DNA of 64,000 bases from Ciona intestinalis (lineage: Eukaryota; Chordata; Ascidiacea; Phlebobranchia; Cionidae): the NCBI RefSeq assembly GCF_000224145.3, contig NC_020170.2, forward strand, positions 4,666,646 through 4,730,645, in the 5' to 3' direction. Both the position numbers and the translations under genes were made by a program. Position 1 is the stretch's first letter; every line of letters begins with the position of its first letter. The notes beneath the pieces are model-generated. The model had not been told where the DNA came from and searched no databases. It saw only the letters and a program-made list of their open reading frames with translations. Below are positions 37,401 through 51,200 of the stretch, one piece after another.

Positions 37401-38612
37401 GATCATCATTCTGTTTCCCAAGTAGAAGAAGATAAACCAATGGATGACGGTTACGTTGCTCAAAAAGATAAAGATTGTGATGGAGATATGGAAGTTAAAA
37501 GATCTTTAATTAACGAAGCACCAAGTGAAAAATTTCCTCCAGAGGGCAGGCTTAAGCAGTGTGGATCACTACATCTTCTATTAAATATTTCCTCACCTCT
37601 ATACATCCCCATCACTCAGGATCATGCTCCTCTAACAGAGGATCAGTTGGAAGAGCAAGCTAATCTCTTCTCAAAGCTCGGGGACACAAAAGAAGGATCA
37701 AAAGTCCGGGCGAGGATGCAGAGCGCTTCTTTGCTCTCGGACATGCAATCTTTCAAGGCTGCTAATCCTGGGTGTTGCCTTGGAGACTTTGTTCGCTGGT
37801 ATTCTCCTCGAGACTTTGAAGAGGGGAAGCTTTCACAGAGGATGAAAATACCTGGAAACTTGTGGGAGACAACATGGGAGCAAGCCAACCCAATACCTGC
37901 ACATCGGCAGAAGCGATTGTTTGATGATACAAAAGAGGCAGAAAAAGTTTTGCATTTTCTTGCTAATCTGAAACCTGCAGAGGTTATGCAAGCGATTTTA
38001 CCCGTCTGCGTGCATGAGGCAGTCAGTATGCTCAGATCTTCCTCAAAAGAAATGTCAGAGTGTTTGCCCGATTTACCTCTTCTGTGTAACCAGATCGAAA
38101 CGAAGGCGACACAAACTTTTCGTGGCTGGAATATGTATGGTTCCGTTGCTAACCAGTTCAAACCATGGTCAATAGAGACACGGGGCAAAATTGAAGACAT
38201 TTTGAGACAGATCTCATTTGCTGACGCGCTTATACAACGTGCACAGTCACTACAACACAAGTTTTCGGACCTAGGAGACCCAAATACCATCAAAGCCTTT
38301 GTCAAATCTATTATGGAGCACCCAGAAATTACCATAGAGGGCGGTCCCAATGGCCCTGTTGGCAAAATAATAACACAATACTTCACCCAGCAAGTTGTGA
38401 GCAAAATAGACCCTTTAGATTCCGAGTTACAAAAGGATGAACCACCAAAATCTCGGCTACCAGACCCTACAGGGCGGGAGTTTATCATTCGGGCCATATC
38501 TCCTTACCCAAGCAATTTTTCACGTGAGATGCCACATAGACTTTATGCCGTGTTAATGAGAAATGAGTTTCGCTTGGCGAGTGCAATTTCAACAGACCCG
38601 ACATTTTTCTAA
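34458..38612 (+). CDS. RAB3GAP1: Rab3 GTPase-activating protein catalytic subunit
   Basis: Catalytic half of the RAB3GAP1/RAB3GAP2 complex, which stimulates GTP hydrolysis by Rab3 and activates Rab18. Exons: 34458-34672, 34983-35156, 35439-35614, 35947-38612, together 3231 bases and 1076 residues; vertebrate proteins are near 980. N-terminus EVFEITDFTNATDWELFISK, then DFPPRAHCLARWYGLRSF, SESKCNLL, TQFEMVHLKHCP, RFTYVLNDW, NDVHTHF, CHGGIHGIAHLW, LLHQKFQMLNCC. The catalytic C-terminal region has EGRLKQCGSLHLL, RARMQSASLLSDMQSFKAAN, DFVRWYSPRDF, RQKRLFDDTKEAEKVLHFL (near the arginine proposed as catalytic in the human protein) and a terminal STDPTFF like human SSDTSFF. A long acidic, Ser/Glu-rich insert near residues 525-700 accounts for the extra length. 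The final 2.67-kb exon is unusually large compared with the many-exon vertebrate gene. Confidence 0.96.
34768..34930 (+). repeat. SINE-like repeat in RAB3GAP1 intron 1
   Basis: CTAAATTGTCAGCCATACAT, then AATCACCCACAAAGTTACAT, ATGGTAATTCGCGGCAC and TGTTTTATAACGAC, matching the family body. It ends shortly before the acceptor of exon 34983. Confidence 0.55.
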
Positions 38613-39277
38613 TTTTTTGTTGTTGAAGCTTTAGTGCAATAATGAATATTTAGAGTGGTGTAGTTTTTATTGTATTTTTAACTTTTCATGTTTATTTTAA
38701 AGTTACTTGGTGAAGCTATACTCCATAATGTAATAATAAGCCAAACCAAATGATTTGTAGTGCTTGTATTGAACTGTCTAATAAGTAAAAGGAGCAAAAA
38801 GGGTTCTGTTATATTTCATGTAGCATTGCAAAAGGGGCAAGGGCAGGATACATTTAATGTAGCATAGCATTGCTATCGGTACAAATTAAAAACATTGCAA
38901 ACCTATTCCAATTTGACAACAGAGTATATATCATGTTTGGCTATTGGTGTTTTTGTTGTGGGGTCTTATTCAAGTAAATGGATTAGCTTCACAAGTGCGC
39001 ATGACCTTTATTTATTGAATAATCCGACTTATGTATTAATTTAAATTGCTTATTAATTGCCATTTCCTATTGCTATAACCCTATGTATTATGTGGCATGT
39101 GACAAATAGTGTTATTTTATCTCATTATTTGAAACACTCTTATGCTTAATTACATAATCTGTGTTTAGAACTGAGGGATATTCCATTAACTTTAAAGTGT
39201 TTTGGACTTAAATGTCGCTACAGTTTATTTTCTGCCTTCAGTTCACAGATGTAGTAGGTAGGTCAAGCAGTGTTATA
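38613..39277. other. Short intergenic space between RAB3GAP1 and the RIM-binding protein gene
   Basis: 665 bases, AT-rich, no open frame of note. A pyrimidine tract with CTTCAG at 39235-39240 looks like a splice acceptor just before the proposed start codon. It could receive an upstream 5' exon or a spliced leader. Confidence 0.5.
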
Positions 39278-42200
39278 ATGGACAGTGGCTTGGTGCCTAT
39301 ATCGCCGAATAGGGCAGACATGGGCGACCTTGCGCAGCTAAGTGAAGATATGAAACTGCACATTGCGCAACTAAAAGCACAGATTAACTCTGGGGACTCA
39401 GATTTGAAAACTGAGGTAAAATTAAAAAAACTGTTTTATTTTTCAGTTTAAAATAATAGCTTTATCATCACAAATTCAAAAATGTGTTTTTACAATATGT
39501 TCCTATGTTCCCATATAAGAAATTTAAACTCATAAATGACGTGTGTCGTGTATATTTTTTCAGGAAAATTTGAACTTCTAAAAACTTTTCCAATAAAATG
39601 CTTTCCCGAATAAAATTTAACTGTTTATTATTCCTTGAATTACTTATTTTAATAATAAACATCTTGAACATAATTATAACTTATCTATGCCACTTAATGC
39701 CTTGGAGTTCCACTTGGCTTATAAATACAATATCTCAATTCCTTTGCCACTTAGTGTCTCTCAACTTTCACATATCATTTGTGTTTGTAACTTAAAACTG
39801 AGTCTCTCAATTGAACATCTGTAGTCTTATGTTTGCCAAGTGAGCTATCAAAGGGAGTGTTTGAGCAGCAAGTGCCCTACACACCTTGAACTGTATTGTA
39901 AAGGTAGCTGAAGTGTTATTTGTCTCAAGTGGTATACAGCTTCTGTTATTTTACTTTTTTCGGTCAAGGTTTATGGTTTTTGACAGCAATTTTAAGGGTG
40001 AAAACTGAAAATGTGTAGTTTAAAGGTAAAAATAAGTGTAGTTTTGCTGTTTATTTATGAAAGGCCTGGAGACTAGATTTTAGGTTTCACAGACTGCCAT
40101 TCATTTTCTATCATCATGTCAGTTCTTGTAAATGGCCACTATGAATAAGCAGTTCAGATGGAATTGTTTCAAGGAAGTGAAACTATTACTAATTGTAATG
40201 AACAAAAATTTGTTGAAAAAAAACACCGGTTTAAACTTTATTGGTTGTTATCTAAAATGCATATTTTTGTTTCTAGATTGAAGACCAAACTGAACCTCCA
40301 TCTTCCTCCAATCTTCTACCTCCTTCTCCTCACACCTCACTCATGGATGCGGGTGATGCTCCTGAGGATCCTCCCCCTGATGCAGGAGAATTAGAGCAGG
40401 ATCCGAAACCTCCTGAGCCGGAACCTCACACCAGTGTGAAGACAAATCCTGTTCCCAAGAAAAGAAAGAAAGTTAAACGGAGCAGTTTACATAGTCAATC
40501 TTCAAGGTGCGCAGTAATTTTTAAATAAAAAATCTTTAGAAAAAATTAAAATCTGATGGCATTAAAACTAGTAAAATATTTGTAACAACATGATTCAGAA
40601 GTAGTTAAAAGCCAAAACCATAATATAAGTGGTCAAATCTGTAAAAACTTAAAAAAGTGTAAAATATTTGTATTTTGTTACAAAGTGTTATTTAATAACT
40701 CTTTCTCCTTTTCCTCCCAACATCCAGCACTCCTCCCAGATCGATCACTGAAGGAACGGAGGAAGCGATCCCAGTCAAATATCTCCAGATGTCGAGCAAG
40801 TCTCCTCGATCGAAACAAACAAACAACAAACAAATTCTTAACAAGAAGCCAGGTAATTGTACACTGTACAAATACGACGCCCCAAGAATAAATATATCGG
40901 TTTCGGCGACGAAAACGTAACAAGGTTTAATTGTTTAGTCAACAAAGGCTATTGTTCGTTTGTTAAAGCTGTGAAATGGGAATTTCATTTTAGTGGAGGT
41001 TTAAATATTGCTGAATTCATATTAGTTAAGTTTCTACAATTTTGTGGGTTGTATATAGTTTTGGCATGCATCAGAAAAATATTTTAGGTATGTGGAATTT
41101 ATTTGGTCTAAAATTGTGGTTCAAATATACTCTATGCTTCAGAGCAGTATTAAAATAGTTAACTTTAAATACCAATTATTCCGTATAAAATACTACTATC
41201 TCGATATTAATTAAATGCCGGCTATTTTTTTTTAATAGACGGCATCTGCAGCAGTGACATTGATTCTGCAGCCATAAGTGCCAACCAACCAACACCAAGA
41301 AGCATTGATTCAAGAACTGTGAGTATAATCATGTTTACCTAACATATAAACATATTGCAGTGTATGGTAATAGTAGTGTAGTGCTTAGAAAACTAATTTA
41401 CATTTCTTTAAATAACCCTAACTAAACCAGTGGCTCCTATGTTTTGCAGGCATTTTCACTATATGTATATTATGTTAAACTTTTGGCAATTTTGTAACTG
41501 GGTTCTTAAAGGACCGACCTTTAGACGTTCTATTCTGGCCCCCTTTATCGGGGTATGTCATTGAGTGTCATGTCCAAGTACCGATAAAGATGATCGGAAA
41601 AGGCGTCTAAATGTCAATCCTTTCAGATCAGTGTTCCAACTGCCCGAAGATCTCCTTCAGAATTTATTAACATAGTAAAAAAAAGTTCTTTAAAATAACT
41701 TTGTATATATTTCCTTTTAATTTATCTTTTATATTTCACAATTCGTATACGTTGGTCAAAAAATGTTCTATTTTCCTGCCCTACCATGTTCTAAACTAGG
41801 GCTTTCCAAACTAGGGGGTAAAGAGACAAAATACTACCTACAATATACTATTAAGGGCCTTGGAAAATTTTAGACGATTAAAAGAGGCCGCATGCAAAAG
41901 TTTGGGAAGCCCTGTTTTTTGTTCTACCTGTTTAGTAATTTAAAACACTCACAATTTTATTTCTTCCCTTCTGCCCTCTTTGATTAGTCATTTGGTAAGT
42001 CTTGTTTTAATGCTTGGTAATCACTTGCATATGAAATTATATGCATGGTGTTATGAACTTATGATGCAACTTTGAAACTTCTATTTAATTCTGCATGTAT
42101 GATGGGTCAACAGGAATGAGCCAGTACAGTGATTTTCAACCAGTGTGTATACAGTATAAAGTATAACTATGTATAAGTAAATGCTATAAAATAGAAACAT

Positions 42201-45200
42201 GATACTAATAGTTAGTATGTGTATAAATGGCTTATTATTTTACCACATAATTTATTTAAACGAGTTTTTGGCGTAAACTTTCCTTTGTCATTTTTGTACC
42301 ACATACTTTTTAAGGTAAGAAACTCCTATAAAACATAGTAAACACGGAACGGTTATTATGTTTAATAACTCCTATGTAAACTTTTTTTTATAGTTACATA
42401 TGCCTTTCTACATATCAGGTAGAAAATCACTGTTCTGTTATATTATATAATTATGCATGAAAATAATTACTATTCACAAAACTTAATGCATTGCTGTGTT
42501 ACTTGCTTTGGGATTTTCAATACTAATTCAACCTATTTTGGGTTATTTCTTGTAATTAATCATTTTATGTTGTTAAAGTTATGTGCTGTGTGCAACATTG
42601 CTACAATCCCTGCCAGTTAAACAGTGGCACTTTTTTTGTCTCTTTGCCCAATTAATTAAGTGTCAGTGATGTAATTAAGTGTATTGCAGTAATAGCTAAA
42701 ATTCTCCTAATTTTCATTAATAATCTTTTACACTGTATATATATTAAAATACAGCAGAAAATTAAACAAATCCAGTTTAAAATTGTATGCGCCCACCCCC
42801 AAAAAAAACCTTAACCATAAGTTGTACACAGTAAATATATATTTCCTAGACTAAGACATTTTCCTTTATAACTAACCCACCTAACCCAAATCTTCCAGCC
42901 ACGTACGGATCGTCAGTTAAAATACGAGGAGAGGATAATCGATCTGAAGAAGAAGAACACGGAACTTGTAGCGATTGCGAGAAGATTGGAGGAAAAAGCA
43001 AAATCCCTGCAAGAGCAAAATGTTAAGGTAGTTCTATTTGTTTTTAGTGTTTCACACATATATATATACAATTTTTCATGTGTTTATACGTTTTTACACT
43101 TTTTAAATAGTAGGTTTTTACAAATATATATATATATCAGTTTCACATATACTACCCATTTAAAATTGACATGTAGAACAGCTAAATTGTCAGCCATACA
43201 TTAAAAAAGAGAGTTAAATATAAGGTAACTTGTAAGCGGGCACGTTGGTATAACGAACACCCGTGTTATTATAGCGACTGTCAATGCCTCCTTAAAAAAA
43301 ATCATTCAATTTAATTTTTAGAAATCGCAAGATTTACGATCCGTCAACCAAGACCTACAGCAGCAAAAAAGATCTCACCAGCGCCACCGTGTGCGGTGTG
43401 AAACTGAACACTCAAGAGCACTTAACGAGTGTGAGACGCAACTACGAACTGCCCAAGCCCAGCTGGCTGATCTTAAGCTTGCCATGAAACAAACACGGAG
43501 AGAAAAACTTGTTAAAGTGAGTTGGATTGAAGTTTCGTTGAATGCCTCACATAATGATCTACTATGTATAAGATGTTATTGCTTCTATTTGGATGATGGA
43601 ACTTAATATATAGTAGGGTGGGGTAAAATGAGACACCTTTAGCACATAATATCCAAATAGCCGCATCGTGTTTTAAACAATTAACAACGGTCTATGGAAG
43701 TCGTGAAGATACGGTTTTATAATTCATTGAATGTTCTTTGTTTACTACCAAATGGAAAGAAAAAACTAAACGAAAAAGTGTCACATTTCCCCCCACCCTA
43801 CTATAATATTCTATTCTACGTGGCTGTGGTCCTGTAGAGTGACTTGAAATTTAAACCTGAGTTTGCACATCACCCGTACATGCAGGAGTTAAATTTTTGT
43901 ATAAATTCTTACTTTATTATGTACCATTTTCAGAATGCAGGCAACGATAGTGGAGATGAAAATATAATGGTTCAAAAACAACTGGAGATGATGAAACTGC
44001 AGAAGCTGGCAGCTGCTGCAAGTAATAAGGTAACGTATATGTTATAATGCGAATTGTTATGTATATGTTGTACAAAATGCAAAAGCGAGTTTGAATAAAA
44101 AAGAATCTTTAAATATTAAAAGCGCTATCAAAAATCTGCTGAATTTAGTATGGTGAAAATATTTTTTTATTTATGGTACAATTGATCATTCATACATAAT
44201 ACATTTATACTAAAAATTTGCTATATATATATTTGCTTAAAATAGAATGTTCAGGTATGGCATGTATCTTTAGCATTCTTTAATAAGCTCCTTCATTGTG
44301 TTTCCCTTGTGGAATTGTGGCTTAGATATTCCATGTTAAAGCATGTCATGTTAACTTTAATTTGTATTCCCATTTATCTTCATTTTTACTTTAATTAAAA
44401 TTCAATTCAATGTTAAATTAGTGGTGCATGTTCTACTATGCTCACACCAATCAGTGGGACATCTGCGTTAAAACTTCATAAATAATTAAATTAAAAAAAT
44501 CATTCTTAATTATATTACACGGTAAAATCAAGCTAACTTGACCGCTCTATTTGTCTGGTAACTCGCAGTGCTAACACAAATTTGAGCTTACTTTAACAAG
44601 AATATTTGTATAAAACAAACTTTTTTGTAAAAATAACTTATATTTTTTAGGGCAAATGCTTTAAAAACTTTTAATATTTAGTTCAATTTGTTACGGATAT
44701 AAAATCTATTTTTCTTACTGTTGTCACTTTACAAAAATTAGTTGTAACTTTTTAGAAAATGCTTTAAAAACTTTTAATATTCAATTCAATTTGTTACGGA
44801 TATAAAATCTTTCCACCTTTATCACCATTGCCAAGATTTCAACCATTGATAAGATTTTGTTAAAAATCAATATTCATTATTTTTTTCTCAGCTTTATTTA
44901 TCCATCAGTCTTCCATTAACCAGATGCCTGTCATTAATACGGGTGAAAAAGGGGAAGCAGCGTTAATAAATATTTTATCAGTGTGCTCGTGCCAGTCTGG
45001 TCCAGCATAGTTTTCAGCACTTCAATTTGAATGTGAATGTTTGAAAATTTTGTGGTAGTAGTTTAGATGCAAATTTTGTAGTTATGTGTTAAATTTTAGA
45101 TTTTTTGTAACTTTTAGTTTAAAAATTAAAACGAATTAATAAGGTTTTAAAATATTTTTTTTATTATTTAATTTTTCGTAATTTTCAGTTGCAAAATTAG

Positions 45201-48200
45201 GATTTTTTTTATAAATTGGTTTTAGTTAAAAAATTTAGGCTAAAATGGTTAAGCGATTCAACTTTTGGTGATTATTGTAGTGCCTCAAAATAATAGGCAA
45301 GATTAATTTACATGTTATGTTTGTGTTTCAATACACTAAATATCTTTGCAATAACTGTTTAAACATTTTTGTAACACTAATTTTTACTACAATTCTTTAA
45401 CAATTACTTAACATATAGTAGGGTGGGGGAAGATAGGACACCTTTGGCACATTATAACCAAATATCCTGATCGTGTTTTAAACAATTAACAACGGTCTAT
45501 GGGAGCCGTGAGGATAAAGTTTTATAAAAAATCGTTGAATGTTTGTTGACTACAAAATTGGAGGAGAAAATAGATTGAAAAGGTGTCCCATCTTCCCCCA
45601 CCCCACTATAATAATTATACAAATAAAAAATTTTAAGTAGTGGATTTCTGAAGTCTACATATCTTCCGGTATTGTCAGAGATACGCTAGGTTTAATATCA
45701 GATAAGCCGTTGGAAGGTTATTTAAAGATTGACATTTATCTCTCCAGGTTGTGATTCGATCCCTGTCTACTCCGGTCACCGCTCGTCAGAAGATCTTAGA
45801 AACCTCGAACCGGAATCTCCGTCGACAAATTTCTTCCTTGGAGGCGGAGTTACAAAATCTCCAGCAGAAGTCCGAAGATCATTCTGGAAACGAGGAGTTA
45901 AAAGAAGAAAACAGAGCTTTTCAAGAACAAATATCAGCTTTGGTAAGTTGAGAGTTTTTTTTCGGCTGGGAAAGTTTTTTCGACCTTTGTTAAGTTGTTT
46001 GAAATTTGAATTACTTTAGAAATATGGAGTTTGCGAGTATACTATCTTTTTTTAATTGCTACATTTAAAAAAAAAAAATTCATAAAATGATTTTTTTAGA
46101 AATATCTTATTCTTTTCAAGCTTTTTTGTAAATTTTGTAATAATCTGAAAAAAAGATTTTATTGCTTGAGGTATCAAACCAAACTTATTAACAAATTTGT
46201 GAAATATAAATCTACATGTACAGGAATCTCAACTTGGAGAATCAAAGATTGAAACGAGCGACATCAGTGTTCAATACCAGGAGCTTAAACATCTGCATGA
46301 ACAGGTTAGTTAAAAGTAATTTTAATACATTTCCAGACCTTTTGTTACTGTCACATTTTGCAAGGTAATCTAATGAGTCAAGCCCTAAATCCTAGGACTC
46401 ATGCCGAACCAAGAGCAGTATGTGTCTAAGTTCTAGTTAAAAATAGAAAATATGCAAGTTGTTATTACATCATTACAAATTTTGATGACTTACTTAACAG
46501 CAACCAATGCAAAAGATGCTCAACCATTTATTTTGCTTAAAATTGGCCTTTTTTTTAAGTTACACCCAAGATTGTGCATCCTAATAAAGTTAAGACAAAT
46601 TTTGAGTAAGAAATATTAATCACGAAATCAATTCTTTTTGCGCTCCTTGAAATTTACTAACGCAAACAAACAGGAAGTTAAAAAAAGAAAGAAATAAAAA
46701 AAACGGAATTTTACAACAAATATTTAGATAACAAACATATATATTTGACGAAACTATAACAGGATTAAAAATAAAAGGCATTTACAAGATTACAGTTTAC
46801 TTGAGTGAGGGAAAAAGTGCCCATCTTTTCAGCAAAGGTGACATCATGTTTTTTTCACCAAATTTAAAATCTTGAGGTATCACTTAAATAATTTAGATTT
46901 TAGGCAGCTATTACTAATGGAATAACATTAGGGGCAATTTGCCAAATTGGAGGTAATGGGTAAAACCAGGCCAAACCATTAAAGTCTAGACGTGCTTTAC
47001 CCTAAAATATCGCCCTAATGGATATTATAAGCATGGTAATTGGTGAGGCAGCCCAAAAATAAAGTTCATTTCCCTTTTGTCTGAATTTATTTATCTGAGT
47101 TTACAGTTTTTTTTATTCAAATTTCATCTGTTTTTATTTTCGATATAAACATGATAGTTTAAAAACTAAAACCATCTTTTAGTGACATGTCATGTTTGTA
47201 TTTAAAGCGGACCAGAAAACTTGTGTTTTGCATCTAAAAACTGTTTTTATTTTAGCAGTCTATCTGGTAAAAAAATGTAGCGTATTTTCGATGTTTTGTC
47301 TGCCATCTGGCAAGACTTCATCAGGGAATGTATTTACACACTCTGTTTTTTTACCAAATGGACAGCTAAAAGATTATTTACATTATGCCTGGTAGCAGAA
47401 GTAACATAATATAACTATATTTTATAACACAGTTACAGTGGGAGTATAATACAGTACATGGACAACTAGCTGTTGCAATTCAAGAGCGAGATAAAGCAGT
47501 TCAACAGTGCAGAGAATTCTCTTCTACCATTACTGATATGGAGACAACAATAAAGTGAGTGAATTATAATTTTTTAATTATTTTTTAATATAACACAGCA
47601 TGGCACGCCCATGGTACTTAAGATTTATGCCAGAGTTTGGCCGTTACTCCGGCACCCAACAGCGTGAAAACCTATTTGGTGACTACTTGGTAGGAACAAT
47701 TTTACCAAGTACACATATGTCTATCATGATCGAGCATCAAACCCAGTAGCCTTCTGTAATGAATCAATCGCCAAACCACCAAGTCAAGACCTATTTTCAA
47801 CTTAAACTGACAATGAAACAAAAGTTCTATGGTGTAACAGCCTATGTTTGTCCATAGATTTTAATACATGTAAAAATACCATAAAAAAAATTTCTGTGTA
47901 ACAACATCATAAAAACATAACCTTGTTAAACTGAAAATTTTGCTTTAACCATACCAAAAAGTAGGAGAATGTCAGATATTGATCTTCAATTTATCTAATT
48001 GTGGCAACATACACATATTTAATAGCATTACAATGAATAATTCAGTGGTGAAAATGTTAAATTTAACCTTGTTTTTGTAAATTTCAGTTCCTATAAGACT
48101 AGTAGGGACAAAGTTGAAATGTTTTTTAAGGGTATTGGAGCAATCCTGGCCCAAATCTTAGGCCCAATGGGGTGTCACGTTGCAGGACCTTACCCATGAG

Positions 48201-51200
48201 GAATAGTAGATTTCTTTTTTTAATATAAATGGCCCATTCTGTAGCCAAAATCAGAATTGGCCAACAACTCTGGCCTAATTCCTAGGTGGCATGCCATGCT
48301 GTAGGACCTCACATAGAATGGAATAGAATAAACATTAAAAATGTTATTACTTTATATTTAAAACTGTTTTTATGTATTTATTATTTTATATCTGCTATTA
48401 ATAGCAGATGTATATACCGCATTGGGAGTATTTGGTGGATAAATTTATATTTTATGACTTCAGCTTATTGCTGATGTTGTTTTAACAAGTTTATGGCTCT
48501 AAGCTTCATTTATTACAAAGGCTTTATTGTGTGTTCTCCATGGGTGGCATGGGGAAGGAATTTTTTTGTTGGTTCTAAAACTCAGTCTAAACAACTACTC
48601 AGCTCAGTTTAGAAAGTAGAGTTATTGACTTTAAACTTTTGGCAAATCAGTCTTTAAAATATTGATTTTAACGTGATTTATATTTTGTGAGTCTTAATCA
48701 ATTGAATGTCTCTGCATAGTAAGGATATACTTTATCAATACATTTATCTTTCAGTTATGTATAGTTTCCCTGTTTGATGAATTGGCTACCTATGCCCTGT
48801 TCAAATATTTATATCTGCCTATCTTGTTTTTTCCACATTGTTTTTCACTTTTTTACTTTTTTATTGTTTAGCATTTTGGTATTATAAATGGCTTTTGGAA
48901 AAATATATAGGCTACATTTAGGTTTAACATAGTTTTTTTTTACAAAATGTATTCTTATTCCCATTTTACGAAAACAAAATGTAAAAATATAAATATATAT
49001 ATATATATATAATTTTTTTTTCAATTTTACATAGATAGAAAACTATTTTTTTTAGAAATTTTGACAAAACTCGAGAATCGTTTAAATCTCTGCAATCACA
49101 ACACATGGAATCTCAACAGCATCACCTAGTGGAAGTTCGTAATTTAAAGTCCGAGCATGATTCTGTCGTAGCAGACTACCAACAAACTTTACAACATTTA
49201 CAGGTCAGTTTTTTTGCAATATGAATATAATAAAGTTTATTTGATGTACAGCTTTACGAAATCTTGGATTCGCAAAAACAATTTTTATGATGACAAATAA
49301 AATAATTTTTTATGCAAAAAAAAGTGTATACAACCATGTTGGCATAACTCCGTAACTTCAAATCATTTACCATTAGATTTTTAAAAAGAGTAACCCCCTG
49401 GGTGTTGGGGCATTTGGCCAACTCTGGCCTAAATCTCAGGTCCAATGGTGTGCCATGCTGTAGGACCTACCCACTTAAAATAGAAATGTGATACTTTTGG
49501 TATCTTTATTTTTTTAATCCTTTTTTTTATTTTTTTAATGTGTTTTTTAGTCCAAAGTGAATGAGTTGGAAGCTCAATGCAGAGAACAAGACATGAATAA
49601 TAAGAACATGAAGCAACAAATATCTCAACTTATCCAGTGGTCACGTGAAAAAGATTCTCACTCCCCTAATGCTAATCGTGGTGAGTCTCTTTGCGTGAAT
49701 AAGCGTGAAAATAACAGCTTATGTTTTGCATTTAGATAATTAGTGATATGCGTATATGTTGTTACCACCAGGTGTATTATAATTGTGAAAGTTTTCTTCT
49801 GGGTATTTTGTTTTTTTGTGTTAAAGGACTGGTGTTCCCAAGTTTTCTATCGATGGTGACCTTTTAAACAATTTTGGACCAAAAAATTCTACCAAAAAAC
49901 TTTTAATGTATATATATATATATATAACATATGTATGAATTTTATAGCCAAACTTTTAAACCACAGTGGCCTTTAAAGGATATAAATATATGCTGTTCTG
50001 CTTTTAAAAATATTAAAGTCATGCCTTATGCATGCTTAAGCTGCTTATGCATACTTTAGATCCATATGGAATATGGCAAAAGGATCATACTCAGGTTTTT
50101 TTATAAAACTTGAAGATCTAGATATAATCTTCCTAAAAGTCACACCTTTTGTGTGTAGGTGGAAATATAGAATTGGAAAAAAAACATAATTAAAAAAGTG
50201 GGTTTTGACTGAAATACAAATTTATCAGGCATTATAAAGTGATTTCGAAAATTGATATTTAATTGAATTTAATATATATATATAAAATAAAGTATATATA
50301 CATATATTTAACTAAATTTTATTACTTTTAAAAAAAAATACTTAATTATATTTTACTACCTTTGAAACAATTTTCTTAAAAAAAACAATTTAAAAACAGA
50401 ATTGTGTTTTTCGTTTTTTGGTTTCACCAGATTTGAACCAAACAGAATAGATTTGTTTAAAAACAACTTGACCTTTATGTTAAATGTAAATCAATATTAA
50501 ATGTACAATTTATTGATTTATTTCTGCCATTTTTAATACGGTGTGAATTTAGTTGAATCTTGTAAGCCACCCAAACAGATGGTGACTTCTATGCAAATAG
50601 GTTTCTAATTATTAATAATAAAGGAATGAGATTGTGGTCACCTTTCGTTTCTGCTATATCTCCGCAACTGAATGGTTGGAGTATATAACACCAGTTGGTT
50701 TTTGGAGTATATAACACCACTCAGGATTTATATCCAAACTATAATTTAGTAAAAAAACATTATTTTTTTGTATATAGGTATATAATTATGTCTTTTTCTA
50801 AAATGTCTGTTTTGTTCTAACTTTTATGTTCTTTTTGTTGTTTTTACTTTGTTGATAAGTTTTGTTTTTTTTTTCAGCAGAAAACCGAAACAACAACAAC
50901 ATGATCCAGCACCCCGTGCACCGTCGCACGCCCTCGCAAGATAGCCGAGCATCCGACAGTGTCGCGTCACATCACAGTCATCAAGATTTGGCACAAGGAA
51001 AACTCAGGATGGTACCACAAGGTAGGAGAGTGGATTACTGAGATATAATCTATTCGTGGATGGTATTAAATCTATTTCTGTTTTCTTTTTTTTGTGCGTA
51101 ATTTTTTTTAAATTGATTTGTTGTAAGTGATTTTTTGAAAAGTTATTTGGGAGTAATTATTTTTAATATATTATTTTAAACATCAAGCTCTGTATAAAAT

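Noticed and set aside
37643..38497. 284-codon minus-strand open frame
   Set aside because: Antisense shadow of the large RAB3GAP1 exon, which is supported by strong family similarity on the plus strand.
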